Positions 44,471 through 54,170 of a stretch of 64,000 bases of DNA are shown here, piece by piece (position 1 is the first letter of the stretch; each line of letters opens with the position of its first letter). A model generated the notes under the pieces. That model saw only the letters and a list, made by a program, of their open reading frames with translations, ran no database searches and had not been told where the DNA came from. The position numbers were made by a program, and so were the translations under genes. This DNA comes from Sagittula stellata E-37 (GTDB lineage Bacteria; Pseudomonadota; Alphaproteobacteria; Rhodobacterales; Rhodobacteraceae). The stretch lies in the NCBI RefSeq assembly GCF_039724765.1, contig NZ_CP155729.1, positions 1,488,001 to 1,552,000 on the forward strand. The letters run 5' to 3'.

Positions 44471-45928
44471 TTAATCCGGGCGAAACGGTTCGTAGATCGA
44501 GGCCGGGATGTCGTAACCCCACATCCGGAACCGCTCCGAAAAGGCGGACCGCACGCCGGTCGCCGTGAAGTGACCGATGATCTTGTTGTCCGGCGTCAGG
44601 CCGACCCGCTGGTAGCGGAAGATTTCCTGCATGGAGATGACGTCGCCTTCCATGCCGGTGATTTCGGTAATCGATGTCATGCGGCGGGAGCCGTCCTGCA
44701 GACGCGAGGCCTGCACGATGAGGTTCACGGCCGATGCGATCTGCGAGCGGACCGCCTTCAGCGGCATCTCGATCCCGGCCATGGCGATCATGTTTTCCAG
44801 ACGCGCAACACCGTCCCGCGCAGAGTTCGCGTGGATCGTGGTCATGGAGCCGTCGTGGCCCGTGTTCATGGCCTGGAGCATGTCGATGACTTCCTCGCCA
44901 CGGGTTTCCCCCACGATGATCCTGTCAGGGCGCATCCGCAGGGCGTTCTTCAGGCAATCGCGGGGCGTTACCGCCCCCTTGCCCTCGACGTTCGGCGGGC
45001 GGCTTTCCATGCGGCCCACGTGGCTCTGTTGAAGCTGGAGTTCCGCGGTGTCCTCAATCGTCAGGATGCGCTCGCTGTCGTCGATGAAGCTGGATAGCGC
45101 GTTGAGCGTGGTCGTCTTCCCCGAACCCGTACCGCCCGACACGATGATGTTCAGACGGGTCGCCACCGCAGCCTGAAGGTACACGGCCATCTCTTCGGTG
45201 AAGGCGCCGAAATTCACGAGGTCGTCGATGCCCAGCTTGTCCTTCTTGAACTTCCGGATCGAGACAAGGCTGCCGTCGATGGCGATCGGAGGCACCATGG
45301 CGTTGAAACGCGATCCGTCCATCAGGCGGGCGTCGACATAGGGGTTCGATTCATCGACGCGACGGCCGACGGCGGACACGATCTTGTCGATGATCCGCAT
45401 CAGGTGCTTCTCGTCCTTGAACGTGATGTCGGAAAGCTGCAGCTTGCCCGACCGTTCGACGAAGATCTGATGCGGGCCGTTCACCAAAATGTCCGAGACG
45501 GTCTCGTCCTTGAGCAGGGCTTCAAGCGGACCCAGTCCCTTCACCTCGTCGTAGAGGTCGGTCATCATCAAGCGTCGCTCGTCGCGGTTCAACACGATGC
45601 CGCGTTCGGTCAGCGACTCCGTCGCAATCTGTGAGATCTCCTCACGCAGCTCGGCCTCCGTGGCCTGGTCCAGAGCGGCGAGGTTGAGGTTCTCCAGAAG
45701 GGCGCGGTGCAGTTCCAGCTTCACCTCGCCCAGGCGTTCCTTGCGCTTCTTTTCCTTGTCGACATTGGCGCCCTGCGCGGCGGCCTTCGGTGCCCCCTTG
45801 CGGCGCACGGCGGACGGTGCGCGCGCCTCGACCTTGCGGTCCGCCGATTCCGGGGCTGCAACGGTTTCCACCCTGGCCGCGGGGCGGGGTGGCTCCTTCA
45901 GGCCGGATTTCTTGTAGCGTGAGAACAT
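44471..45928 (-). CDS. cpaF: Tad pilus ATPase CpaF/TadA
   Basis: 485-aa secretion-type ATPase that drives Flp pilus extension. Walker A '[19 protein letters not shown]', then '[15 protein letters not shown]' (Asp/Glu box), '[20 protein letters not shown]' and '[20 protein letters not shown]' (Walker B/His box region). A disordered Pro/Ala-rich N-terminal 70 residues precede the conserved core. Sits in order cpaE-cpaF-tadB-tadC. Confidence 0.95.
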   Translation of the reverse strand: MFSRYKKSGLKEPPRPAARVETVAAPESADRKVEARAPSAVRRKGAPKAAAQGANVDKEKKRKERLGEVKLELHRALLENLNLAALDQATEAELREEISQIATESLTERGIVLNRDERRLMMTDLYDEVKGLGPLEALLKDETVSDILVNGPHQIFVERSGKLQLSDITFKDEKHLMRIIDKIVSAVGRRVDESNPYVDARLMDGSRFNAMVPPIAIDGSLVSIRKFKKDKLGIDDLVNFGAFTEEMAVYLQAAVATRLNIIVSGGTGSGKTTTLNALSSFIDDSERILTIEDTAELQLQQSHVGRMESRPPNVEGKGAVTPRDCLKNALRMRPDRIIVGETRGEEVIDMLQAMNTGHDGSMTTIHANSARDGVARLENMIAMAGIEMPLKAVRSQIASAVNLIVQASRLQDGSRRMTSITEITGMEGDVISMQEIFRYQRVGLTPDNKIIGHFTATGVRSAFSERFRMWGYDIPASIYEPFRPD

Positions 45929-45946
45929 TCAGTTGGTCCTTCGCGA

Positions 45947-47194
45947 TCAGGCAGCCTCGGCGTCGTCGGCACCGATTGCGTTGAGTTGTTGCGCCAGCTT
46001 CACGATTTCCTTGCGGAGCGGGTTCTTGGCGGCATGCGCGGCCAGTGGCAGCCCGTGGTCGCAGGCCTGCATCACGGCGCGCCCGCCGTCGGGAAACTGC
46101 AGATCCAGAGAAATACCGAGGCTGTCGGCCATGCGCTTGACCCTGCTCTTGCCTTGCAGGTCGGTGAATTTCGGGGAACGGTTCAATGCGAAACGGATCT
46201 TGTCGAACGGCAGATCCTCGGACTGCAGCATCCGCTTCAGCCGCAGCGTGTTCTGGGCAGATCGCATGTCCAGTTCCACCAGCGCGATGTAGATCTGCGC
46301 CTCTGTCAGGACGGTCTCCGTCCACTGGACAAGCGTGCCGGGCATGTCGACCACCACGTAGTCGAAGTGGTCGCGGGCGATATCCAGCAACTTCGATACA
46401 TCGCTCGGACCGATCAGGTCGAGCGGAAGGATGTCGGCGGGCGACGTAAAGACCTGAAGCTTGTCCTCAAAGGAAACCAACGCCTGCGCAAGGCTTTCGC
46501 CGTCCATCGACTCGATGTCGGACAACGTCTCGAACACGGCTTCGCGGCGCGGCAGGTCCAGATAGGTCGCAACCGATCCGAACTGCAGTCCGAAATCGAT
46601 CAGACAGACCTTGGGTGGTTTGTCGCCGCCGACGGCGGTCAGTTCGTAAGCCAGGTTCACCGCCAAGGTGGTCGCGCCGCACCCGCCGGAAAGGCCTTGA
46701 ACGGCAATCAGGACGCCGTCGCCGCCACCAGACAGCTTGACCTTCGCAGGTGCGCTGGCCTCCTGTGGTGGCGCGGGTTCGGGTTCCGGTGCACGCAACC
46801 TTTCGACCGCCTCGGCCAGCTCACCCTCGGGCAAAGGGTAGGGGATGAATTCGTCGGCGCCGCTGCGCAGCAGCTGGTGCAGGGAGGCGGGCGTGACGTC
46901 TTCGGCAATCAGGATGACCTTGATGCCGCGTGAACGCGTCCCCTTGATGATCGCCGCCAATTGCGAGATTTCACCTTCGTCAATGGCGTCGATGGCCATG
47001 GCCACGAATTCCAGTGATGCGGCCTCCGGCTGGGACATGAAAGCCAGAGCTTCGTCGAAACCCAGATCGCCCCAGGCTTCCCCCAGAACTGTTTCCATGT
47101 CCTCGATCAGCAGGTCGAAGTTCTGCACGTCCCGGCTGATCGTGCAGGCAAGGATCGGCGCGGGATCTGCCTGCGTGGTCGGTGTACTGGTCAT
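45947..47194 (-). CDS. cpaE: Pilus-localisation MinD-like ATPase CpaE/TadZ
   Basis: 415 aa. N-terminal receiver-like domain (about 20-140, 'GIKVILIAEDVTPASLHQLL') and C-terminal ParA/MinD-type ATPase with the deviant P-loop 'VQGLSGGCGATTLAVNLAYE' where the usual GKT Lys is Ala, as in TadZ proteins. The start at 47194 follows AAAGAGG; the longer frame is unlikely. Places the Flp machine at the cell pole. Confidence 0.9.
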   Translation of the reverse strand: MTSTPTTQADPAPILACTISRDVQNFDLLIEDMETVLGEAWGDLGFDEALAFMSQPEAASLEFVAMAIDAIDEGEISQLAAIIKGTRSRGIKVILIAEDVTPASLHQLLRSGADEFIPYPLPEGELAEAVERLRAPEPEPAPPQEASAPAKVKLSGGGDGVLIAVQGLSGGCGATTLAVNLAYELTAVGGDKPPKVCLIDFGLQFGSVATYLDLPRREAVFETLSDIESMDGESLAQALVSFEDKLQVFTSPADILPLDLIGPSDVSKLLDIARDHFDYVVVDMPGTLVQWTETVLTEAQIYIALVELDMRSAQNTLRLKRMLQSEDLPFDKIRFALNRSPKFTDLQGKSRVKRMADSLGISLDLQFPDGGRAVMQACDHGLPLAAHAAKNPLRKEIVKLAQQLNAIGADDAEAA

Positions 47195-47431
47195 GCCTCT
47201 TTCGTCCTTTTCTCGCGCGTTCCGGACATCGACGGGCTTCTGCCCGCCCTCCGGTGAACGCGGTCGCCGAGTCGGGTCGGCGCACGGGTGGTTCCGTTCC
47301 AGAATCACTCCGAAAGGCGGCGACAATGGGGCTAAATTTCCGAATTTGTGCGAAGTTTGAGGGCGGGCATAAGATTGTTCGCGCCACAGGAAAACCCGGT
47401 CGGAAACCGCAGACCGGCCCGCCACACATGT

Positions 47432-47468
47432 AACGCGCGCCGCGACCCGGGGGACCGCGGCGCGCGTT
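47432..47468. terminator. Strong hairpin after the cpaC-ompA genes
   Basis: Perfect 13-bp stem AACGCGCGCCGCG / CGCGGCGCGCGTT with an 11-base loop, located just after the OmpA lipoprotein stop on the minus strand. No T-tract, so attenuation or mRNA protection is as likely as full termination. It separates cpaC-ompA from cpaE-cpaF-tadBC. Confidence 0.6.
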
Positions 47469-47490
47469 GCATGTCAGTCCCGACTTGGCG

Positions 47491-48174
47491 TCAGTTGCCG
47501 ATCTGAAGCTCGGACCCGGACTGTGTATCGAGATTGGATTCCGGCGCGGCGCTGTTGACGTACTCGCGATAGATGATCTCGGCGTACTTGCCTTCCAGAA
47601 CCTGAGGGTGTCCGGCAACGAAACCCGACACCTCGGTCACTGTGCGCCGGTTGCGGCGTTCGCGCCCTTCGGTCACGATCAGCGGCTGCGTTTCGCCGAA
47701 GGAAACCACGGCTTCGAGGCGTGAACGGGAAATGCCCTGGCTCACCAGATAATTGACCACCGCGTTGGCGCGGCGCAGGCCGAGCGACTTGTTGTAGGCC
47801 TGGTTGCCGACCTTGTCGGCGTGGCCGTAGACGCGGAAACGGACCTCGGGGAACTGGCGGATCCAACGCGCCTGTTCGCGCAGCGTGTCGATCGCGCCCT
47901 GATCGAGCTGCGCGGAGTTGAACGCAAAGTTGACCGTGGTCATGACCTCGGCGGCGAACCGTTGCGACAGGTCGTAGACGTACTGCTTTTCGCCGGTCAT
48001 GTACTGGTGGTTGTTCATGGTGGCGTCGCCGAAGTTGCCCGGATCGACCTTGACGCCAACCTCGTTGTTGAAGCCGCGTGTCATCGTGGATTGCGTGTCG
48101 TTGGAACAGCCGGCGGCCAGAAGCCCTGCGGCGAGCCCGGTCAGGGTGAGGCGGAGGAGGGGTCTTTGGGCCAT
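47491..48174 (-). CDS. OmpA-family lipoprotein of the tad locus
   Basis: 227 aa with lipobox 'AGLLAAGC' and a C-terminal OmpA domain ('FRVYGHADKVGNQAYNKSLG', 'RRANAVVNYLV', 'RERRNRRTVTEV'). The ATG at 48174 has GAGAGA upstream. It follows cpaC closely and likely occupies the RcpB/CpaD position, anchoring the secretin to peptidoglycan. Confidence 0.85.
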   Translation of the reverse strand: MAQRPLLRLTLTGLAAGLLAAGCSNDTQSTMTRGFNNEVGVKVDPGNFGDATMNNHQYMTGEKQYVYDLSQRFAAEVMTTVNFAFNSAQLDQGAIDTLREQARWIRQFPEVRFRVYGHADKVGNQAYNKSLGLRRANAVVNYLVSQGISRSRLEAVVSFGETQPLIVTEGRERRNRRTVTEVSGFVAGHPQVLEGKYAEIIYREYVNSAAPESNLDTQSGSELQIGN

Positions 48175-48182
48175 GGTCTCTC

Positions 48183-49604
48183 TCAATCCATCACGTAGCC
48201 GTAGGAGCCGTTGAAGTCCTGGTTCGCGACCTCGGCGGCAGCGCCAGACCGTGGCCTGCGTCCGTTGCCATCGATCTTGCCATTCAGGAACAGTTGGCGT
48301 TCGGAGGGCAGGGTCACGCGGTCGGTGGGCAGGGCCAGCGCTTCGCCCCGGGTCGGAGTCACGAGGTGCGGGGTGACGATGATGACCAGTTCGGACTGTT
48401 CACGCTGGTATTCCGTCGACCGGAACAGCGCGCCGAGGATGGGGACATCGCCGATCCAAGGTACCTGGCCATTGAGGTCGGCGAAGTTTTCCTGCAGCAG
48501 CCCGGCGATGGCAAAACTTTCGCCGTCCCGCAGTTCCACCGTTGTCTTTGCCTCGCGGCGTGCGAACCCCGCGATGGTCACGTCCTGAAAGGTGATGCCG
48601 TTGGCCGAGTCGACAGAGGACACGGCCGCTTCCAGTTCGAGGTTGATGAGGTCGCCGTCGATGACGCGGGGTACGAAGGCCAGTTCCACACCGAACGGCT
48701 TGAATTCCACGGTCACGCTGTTGTCGCCCTGCGCCGTCGGCACGGGGTATTCGCCGCCAGCGAGGAAGCTGGCCTCCTGGCCGGACAGGGCGGTCAGGTT
48801 CGGTTCCGCGAGTGTCCGGACCATACCTTTGGATTCAAGGGCTTCAAGCAGGATCCCGACTTCGAGCCCACCGGCGTTGAAGCCAAAGAGCACTGCACCC
48901 TCGGTGCCCAGTCGGCGGGGAAACAGCTTGTCGGCGACCAAGTCCCGTTCGGCGAGTGTGCCGGCATTGCCCGTCCCCAGTTCGACACCCAGATCGCCGG
49001 TCGAGCCGCCGGTGGCGAGCGAGGCGCGCAGGGCTTTGGAGACAGAACGCCGCATTTCCGCGAAGCGTACTTTGAGCATGACCTGCTGGATGCCGCCAAC
49101 CACCATCAGGTTCGACACGCGGTCGGGTGCGTAGCGCTGCGCAAGGTCCAGCGCGCGCTCCATGCGGGCAATCGAAGACACCGTTCCGGAAAGGACGATA
49201 CCGTCGTTGGCTGTCCGGACCTCGATCCTCTCTTCCGGCAGGATCTGCGTCAAGCGTTCCTTGAACTCGGTCACATCCGCCGCGACGCGGACATCGACAT
49301 TGGTGATGAGCTGCCCCTGCGGATCGAGGATCGTCAAGGTGGTCGTGCCCGGCTGCTTGCCGAGAACGTAGATCGTGCGGTCCGACAAGGACGAGATGTC
49401 CGCGATGGAGGGGTTGGCGATGGACAATTCCGCGAATGGCGTGTCGCTCTCGACCACCACGGCCCGGTTCATGGGAACAGAAAGGACAGATTCCGTACCG
49501 GTTCGAACGACGCGAATGGAATCCGCGTGCGCCGGCGGCGACATGGTCGCAATGCCCAAGGCAAGCCCACAGAGAGCCGCCTTCAGATAGCCGTCAAATG
49601 TCAT
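48183..49604 (-). CDS. cpaC: Flp pilus secretin CpaC/RcpA
   Basis: 473 aa. A signal peptide ('LKAALCGLALGIATMSPPAH') is followed by the N0/BON-like domain ('VLGKQPGTTTLTILDPQGQL') and the secretin core ('LTALSGQEASFLAGGEYPVP', 'FGVELAFVPRVIDGDLINLE', 'SELVIIVTPHLVTP'). The start at 49604 lies 6 bases after CAGG. Forms the outer-membrane pore for the pilus. Confidence 0.93.
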   Translation of the reverse strand: MTFDGYLKAALCGLALGIATMSPPAHADSIRVVRTGTESVLSVPMNRAVVVESDTPFAELSIANPSIADISSLSDRTIYVLGKQPGTTTLTILDPQGQLITNVDVRVAADVTEFKERLTQILPEERIEVRTANDGIVLSGTVSSIARMERALDLAQRYAPDRVSNLMVVGGIQQVMLKVRFAEMRRSVSKALRASLATGGSTGDLGVELGTGNAGTLAERDLVADKLFPRRLGTEGAVLFGFNAGGLEVGILLEALESKGMVRTLAEPNLTALSGQEASFLAGGEYPVPTAQGDNSVTVEFKPFGVELAFVPRVIDGDLINLELEAAVSSVDSANGITFQDVTIAGFARREAKTTVELRDGESFAIAGLLQENFADLNGQVPWIGDVPILGALFRSTEYQREQSELVIIVTPHLVTPTRGEALALPTDRVTLPSERQLFLNGKIDGNGRRPRSGAAAEVANQDFNGSYGYVMD

Positions 49605-49761
49605 GTGACCTGCCTTTCGATCACGCCTCATCCGCAGGTCTTGTCGCCTGCATTTGCAATGAGTTTGGTTCAGTTCGGGAAATTAATCAAGAATCAAGGG
49701 CTTTGAGCACGTAGTTTCTGTGGATAAGGGGCAACAGACAGGTTTTCGGTGGGCCAAACGA

Positions 49762-49789
49762 CAAGGGGCCCCGAGTTGCGGGCCCCTTG
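49762..49789. terminator. Hairpin between cpaB and cpaC
   Basis: 10-bp stem CAAGGGGCCC / GGGCCCCTTG with an 8-base loop, 27 bp after the cpaB stop on the minus strand. No clear T-tract. Probably limits read-through from the pilin/cpaB unit into cpaC. Confidence 0.6.
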
Positions 49790-49815
49790 GTTACAGAGTC
49801 ACATGTTATCTTGTA

Positions 49816-50682
49816 TCAGTTGGTGCAGGGGATCGGGATGTTGACCACCTCTGCGCCGCGGCGAACCCGGGTGCTGCAGACCTGCTCACGCTGGACCGGC
49901 TCCGGGGCGGCGGCAGGTTCGGCGCGCGTCAGTCCAAGCATTGACATCTGGTCGACCTCGGTGGTGATCGCCTCTCCGTCTTCGTTCTGCGAAATCAGGG
50001 AAAGCGTCAGTTGTCCGGTCGATTGTGCGTGGGTCAGGACCAGCGTCTGTTCGCGGGTGGCGGCGACGGTGACGGTCCGAGCGATGGACGTCCCGCTGGT
50101 GTCCGCTTCGGAGTTCTGGTCGATGGCGATCAGGCGGATGCCGGCCAGGATCATCTTTGTCACCTCACCGCGCGGCATGTTGGGATCGCGGCTGTCCACG
50201 CGACCCGTCCAGTATACATCCACGCGGTCGCCGGGACGCAGGAAGCCGGACACACCTGAAGCCACGTCCACGCGGATCGCGAATGCGCTTTCTCCGGGCT
50301 TCAGATAATGGGTCAGGCCGGCGGATCCGCCAGGCTGGGACACCTTGCTGGGCACGATGGCCTCGAACGCGTCGATGGCGCGCAGGGCGACTCGCGGTTC
50401 CATGTTCTCTGTCAGGAGGGGGGTTTCCTCGTCGAAGATGCCTTCCGGCATGATCTCTTCCGGCCACGGCGCGAGGCGGATGTCCTCCTCCGTGATTTCC
50501 TGGCCGTAGGCGATGGGTCTGGCGGACACGTAGATCTGTTTGGTCGGCACGGAAACATGTGTCTGCTGCCGTGCCTGGACAAGCGCCGTTTCGTAAGCAC
50601 CGATGTAGTTCTGCGCCATGTAGACGGCAAAGCCGGCAAGTCCGATGCCCGCGAGAAGGACGAGTCCGAATACAAGTCGCAT
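49816..50682 (-). CDS. cpaB: Flp pilus assembly protein CpaB/RcpC
   Basis: 288 aa with an N-terminal helix ('LVFGLVLLAGIGLAGFAVYM'), an SAF domain ('IYVSARPIAYGQEITEEDIR') and 'VSGFLRPGDRVDVYWTGRVD' typical of CpaB/RcpC. The ATG at 50682 follows AGGAGAA. A C-terminal extension contains two Cys ('CSTRVRRGAEVVNIPIPC'). Periplasmic partner of the secretin. Confidence 0.92.
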   Translation of the reverse strand: MRLVFGLVLLAGIGLAGFAVYMAQNYIGAYETALVQARQQTHVSVPTKQIYVSARPIAYGQEITEEDIRLAPWPEEIMPEGIFDEETPLLTENMEPRVALRAIDAFEAIVPSKVSQPGGSAGLTHYLKPGESAFAIRVDVASGVSGFLRPGDRVDVYWTGRVDSRDPNMPRGEVTKMILAGIRLIAIDQNSEADTSGTSIARTVTVAATREQTLVLTHAQSTGQLTLSLISQNEDGEAITTEVDQMSMLGLTRAEPAAAPEPVQREQVCSTRVRRGAEVVNIPIPCTN

Positions 50683-50818
50683 GTGGGTTCTCCTGTAATG
50701 GGCGTCAGCCCGGTCATTGGACACCGGGATAGCCGAGGAAAAAGGTTAACTCAGGCAGAAATCATGACGATCTCGTGGCCGAAGCGGATGCGTGGGATCC
50801 GAGACAGAACGTAGGGCA

Positions 50819-51007
50819 TCACTTACCTTCGGGCGCGGTGTCCTGCATGAACTGGCCGATCCCTTCGCTAAGCTCCATCGTGGTGCTGTCCATGATGGTT
50901 GTGGCCAACAGGCACAGGCCGACCATCGCCGCGGTCAGTACGATCCAGTCTATCGTGACCGCGCCAGTTTCGTCTGTGAGGAATGTGGTGAATATCTTGG
51001 TAAACAT
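50819..51007 (-). CDS. flp: Flp-type pilin, copy 2
   Basis: 62 aa. Type IVb pilin layout: short positively charged leader, cleavage site 'DETGAVT', then the hydrophobic stretch 'IDWIVLTAAMVGLCLLATTI'. The Glu-Tyr pair of classical Flp pilins is Asp-Trp here. Shorter and more acidic at the C-terminus than the companion pilin, so it may be a minor pilin. Confidence 0.88.
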   Translation of the reverse strand: MFTKIFTTFLTDETGAVTIDWIVLTAAMVGLCLLATTIMDSTTMELSEGIGQFMQDTAPEGK

Positions 51008-51215
51008 CCGGAGTGCCTCTCGCGTTTAGCCTTATCCACGTTGCGCGGATTTTCCCGTCTCGTCGGGCGGCCGCGTTCTGCAGCAGCAGTCGTTCATGTG
51101 GCGCACATGCCGACAGATGCTTCTGCGCGCATCCGAAAGCTCCGGGATACCTTGGTATCGTTCGGTGGTCATGTGGTGGCGAAAGCGGGTGTGAAGCGCG
51201 CTTCTGCCTGGATCG

Positions 51216-51244
51216 AAAAAGGCGCGGCAAGCATTTGCCGCGCC
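51216..51244 (-). terminator. Rho-independent terminator after pilin gene
   Basis: Read on the minus strand: GGCGCGGCAA, 4-base loop, TTGCCGCGCC, then TTTTT. It lies about 45 bp after the 65-aa pilin stop, so the abundant pilin mRNA probably ends here. Confidence 0.88.
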
Positions 51245-51287
51245 GGGGCGGACCACCCTGTGCCGGGCGGTCCGACGCGAGAAGCGA

Positions 51288-51485
51288 TTAAGGCTTCTTC
51301 GCTTCGAGCAGGGCCTGCTCTGCGGCGACTTCGCCGGCTGCTGCGTTGATCAGCGCGTTGGCGTTGGTCTCGATCTGGGTGTAGGCGGCGATGGCCAGGC
51401 CCACGACGGCTGCGGTCAGAACGACCCAGTCAACGGTCACGGCGCCGGATTCGTCATTGCGGAAGTTCTTGATGAAGTTGATCAT
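51288..51485 (-). CDS. flp: Major Flp-type pilin
   Basis: 65 aa: leader 'MINFIKNFRNDESG', processed before 'AVTVDWVVLTAAVVGLAIAA', Ala-rich tail. Own terminator just downstream, as usual for a highly expressed major pilin. Processing by the CpaA peptidase encoded at 41925 is expected. Confidence 0.92.
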   Translation of the reverse strand: MINFIKNFRNDESGAVTVDWVVLTAAVVGLAIAAYTQIETNANALINAAAGEVAAEQALLEAKKP

Positions 51486-51852
51486 GGTCTCTCTCCGTAG
51501 TGTGTAATGTGTTGCTCACGTTCACCAGCTTGGGGTCGGTAGCGGGCCTCTCTCATTGCCCTGTCCCTCGTTGGTATGACCCTATAAAGCACGTGATTTG
51601 CGGCGAGATTTTGGCCGCTTTGCATTAATTTCACGGTCGTTCATATTTTTTTAAACACCGTGATAGAGGTCTGAATTTAAAAGGAAAAGTAATGGGGCGC
51701 TGCCTGTGAATGAATGCAAATATATCCTAACGGACAGGCAACTGCGGCAGACAATGCCGCAATCCGTTTACAAAAGTGGTTTTTTTCACCGGACTGTGCC
51801 AGACTGACTGCAATACCCCCCAAAACGGCACAGAACCGGGGACGAGCAGTAA
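51486..51852. other. Divergent promoter region, pilin / lytic transglycosylase
   Basis: 367 bp between two divergent genes, AT-rich in the middle (TTCATATTTTTTTAAACACC near 51640). It must contain the pilin promoter on the minus strand; the inverted pair CACGGT...ACCGTG (about 51632-51662) is the only operator-like feature seen. Confidence 0.45.
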
Positions 51853-52698
51853 ATGACACAGAAACTCTTCGCGGCGGTCCTTGTGGCTGCAACATGCGCC
51901 TTTGCGTCCGACAGCATGGCGCAACAGGCGTTTTCCGATTTTTCTGCACGGCGCGTGTCGCCCCCCAAGGCCGGAGCGTCCAAACGGATCACGGTTCAGG
52001 TGGCCCCACGGGCGAACCCCGCCGTGCCGCCTTTGCCCTTGCCCAGACCGTCCGAGGAAAAGGCGTCTGTCTCTGCATCGGCGCCCGATGCGGTGCCGCG
52101 TACCGGCAGTTATGCGTGGTTCTGGGACACAGTGTCTCCGGCGCAAACCGACAGCGGACCCGGTCGTCTTGAACCGGCGCTTGCCACGCTGGGCAAGGGG
52201 CCGGGGGGCGCACGTGTGGCCGCTCCACGATTGCAGGCCCTTCAGGACATCGCTGCACGTCACGGCAAGGATCTGTTGCGAGAGACGGTGGGAACGCGCG
52301 TTTCGCCGGCGCTCGCCCTGGCCGTCATCTATGTCGAGTCGGGTGGCCGTCCCGATGCAAAAAGCAGCGCGGGTGCGCAGGGTCTCATGCAGCTCATGCC
52401 CGATACGGCCAAACGCTTCGGAGTCGAGGACTCGCTGGACGCGGTGCAGAACATCAAGGGCGGCGTCCGCTTCCTGGATTTCCTGATGGAAAAGTTCGAG
52501 GGCGACCCGATCCTTGTCCTCGCGGGCTATAACGCCGGAGAGAACTCGATCGGTGCAAATCAGGGTGTGCCGGACTACGCTGAGACCCGCGACTACGTCC
52601 CGAAGGTGCTGGCGGCTTTCGAGGTCGCCCGTGGCCTGTGCCTGACACCGCCGCAACTGGCGTCGGATGGCTGCGTTTTCCAGGTGGCGGCGCGCTAG
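51853..52698 (+). CDS. Periplasmic lytic transglycosylase (SLT domain)
   Basis: 281 aa: signal peptide ('LFAAVLVAATCAFASDSMAQ'), Pro-rich linker, C-terminal SLT domain with catalytic Glu in 'AVIYVESGGRPDAKSSAGAQ', then 'GLMQLMPDTA' and 'LAGYNAGENSI'. It cuts peptidoglycan, probably to let the Flp pilus machine cross the wall, given its place beside the tad locus. Its stop overlaps that of the convergent FAD-oxidase gene. Confidence 0.9.
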   Translation: MTQKLFAAVLVAATCAFASDSMAQQAFSDFSARRVSPPKAGASKRITVQVAPRANPAVPPLPLPRPSEEKASVSASAPDAVPRTGSYAWFWDTVSPAQTDSGPGRLEPALATLGKGPGGARVAAPRLQALQDIAARHGKDLLRETVGTRVSPALALAVIYVESGGRPDAKSSAGAQGLMQLMPDTAKRFGVEDSLDAVQNIKGGVRFLDFLMEKFEGDPILVLAGYNAGENSIGANQGVPDYAETRDYVPKVLAAFEVARGLCLTPPQLASDGCVFQVAAR

Positions 52699-54104
52699 GG
52701 CAGCACGGCGCCGGGGTTCATTATGCCTGCCGGATCGAGCGCCGTCTTGATTGACCGCATCGCTGCAAGCTTTGCCGGATCGGTGTAACGTGTCATGTCG
52801 TCGGTCTTAAGGCGCCCTATCCCGTGTTCCGCACTGACCGAGCCGCCCATCCCATGTGTCAGATCGTGCACGCAGGACTTGATCGCCTCCCTTTGATGGG
52901 CGTGGTCCGCGCGGGTCTGGCCGTCCTGCGGGAAAACATTGAAGTGCAGGTTACCGTCGCCCAGGTGGCCAAAACAGTTGATGCGGAACGAGCCGATAGC
53001 GTTCAGCGCTTGCGTCGCATCGACGATGAAGTCGGGGATCGCCGAGAGCGGCAGGGAGATGTCGTGGCTCGAAATCGAACCGATCCGGCGGTTTGCTTCA
53101 GGGATGTGTTCGCGTACGTCCCAGAACTGCTGCGCCTGGGTCTCTGACGATGCGATGAGACCGTCGTCCGAAAGCCCCTGGTCGAGCGCTTCGGCAAAGA
53201 GCGTCTCCAGCGCGGCAACCGGGTCTGCGCCACGTCCCAGCCCGATCTCGATCAGCACGCACCATTCGGGGGGCGTCTCCCATGGGCGGCGGATGTCGGG
53301 CAGCTCTGCTGCGAGGAAGTCCAGGCCCTGCCGGTGGATCAGTTCGAAGGCCGATACGGTCTCACCCAGCTGGTCGCGTGCCAAGGCCAGCAGGTCGAGC
53401 GCCGCGCGCGGTGAGCTAACCGCCAGAAAAGCCGTGCCTGTGGCCGCAGGACGCGGCGACAGGGCCAGCGAAGCTGCCGTGATGACGCCCAATGTCCCCT
53501 CGGCGCCGATCAGCAGGTGACGCAGGTCGTAGCCGGTGTTGTCCTTGCGCAAGCGCCTGAGCCCATGCCAGACCGATCCGTCGGGCAGAACGGCCTCCAG
53601 CCCCAGGACAAGGTTCCGGGCGTTGCCATACCGCAGTGTATTGATCCCGCCGGCATTGGTGGACAGAAGCCCCCCGAGCCGCGCAGATCCCTTGGACGCA
53701 AGCGAAAGCGGAAACAGACGGTCCATCGCCTCTGCCGTGTCGTGGATGTCGCTCAGGATTGCGCCGGCTTCGGCAACCAGCGTGTTTTCCTCGGGATAGG
53801 TCGCGCGGATCGCGGTCATCCGTTCGAGCGACAGCAAGAGCGGCTGACCTTCCGGGGCGATCTGCCCGCCCACAAGCCCCGTGCCGCCACCATAAGGCAC
53901 GATCCCGGTGCGCTTTCCGGCGCAGTGCCGGACGATGGCGGCAACGTCTTCGGTGCTGCGGGGCAGGGCAACCCATGCCGACGACCCTTGCCAGCGGCCG
54001 CGCGGCTCCTCCAGGTAGCGCGGCTCGGCCCGGCGCAAGGTGTCGTCGGGCAGCAGGGGGCGCAGCGTATCGGCAAGGGCGTCATCGGCGGGGGCGAGGG
54101 GCAT
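52695..54104 (-). CDS. FAD-linked oxidase (D-lactate/2-hydroxyglutarate dehydrogenase-like)
   Basis: 469 aa, FAD-binding type 4 family (GlcD-like). FAD domain 'GIVPYGGGTGLVGGQ', 'SLASKGSARLGGLLSTNAGG', 'LIGAEGTLGVITAASLALSP'; C-terminal 'GHLGDGNLHFNVFP' and 'GGSVSAEHGIGRLKTDD'. Oxidises a D-2-hydroxyacid; the exact substrate cannot be told. The ATG at 54104 follows AAGGAAA. Confidence 0.9.
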   Translation of the reverse strand: MPLAPADDALADTLRPLLPDDTLRRAEPRYLEEPRGRWQGSSAWVALPRSTEDVAAIVRHCAGKRTGIVPYGGGTGLVGGQIAPEGQPLLLSLERMTAIRATYPEENTLVAEAGAILSDIHDTAEAMDRLFPLSLASKGSARLGGLLSTNAGGINTLRYGNARNLVLGLEAVLPDGSVWHGLRRLRKDNTGYDLRHLLIGAEGTLGVITAASLALSPRPAATGTAFLAVSSPRAALDLLALARDQLGETVSAFELIHRQGLDFLAAELPDIRRPWETPPEWCVLIEIGLGRGADPVAALETLFAEALDQGLSDDGLIASSETQAQQFWDVREHIPEANRRIGSISSHDISLPLSAIPDFIVDATQALNAIGSFRINCFGHLGDGNLHFNVFPQDGQTRADHAHQREAIKSCVHDLTHGMGGSVSAEHGIGRLKTDDMTRYTDPAKLAAMRSIKTALDPAGIMNPGAVLP

Positions 54105-54170
54105 GGTGTTTTCCTTCCGTCGTCGCCATTTCCTGTCCCTCATACGGGTGGGTTAATCAAGGGGCGGGTG

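Noticed and set aside
43201..44568. Long open frame antisense to tadB and tadC
   Set aside because: tadB and tadC are certain, and the opposite frame is His/Asp/Gly-rich shadow sequence.
51600..51670. CtrA-type box (TTAA-N7-TTAA) upstream of the pilin
   Set aside because: A TTAA is present, but no second half at the right spacing.
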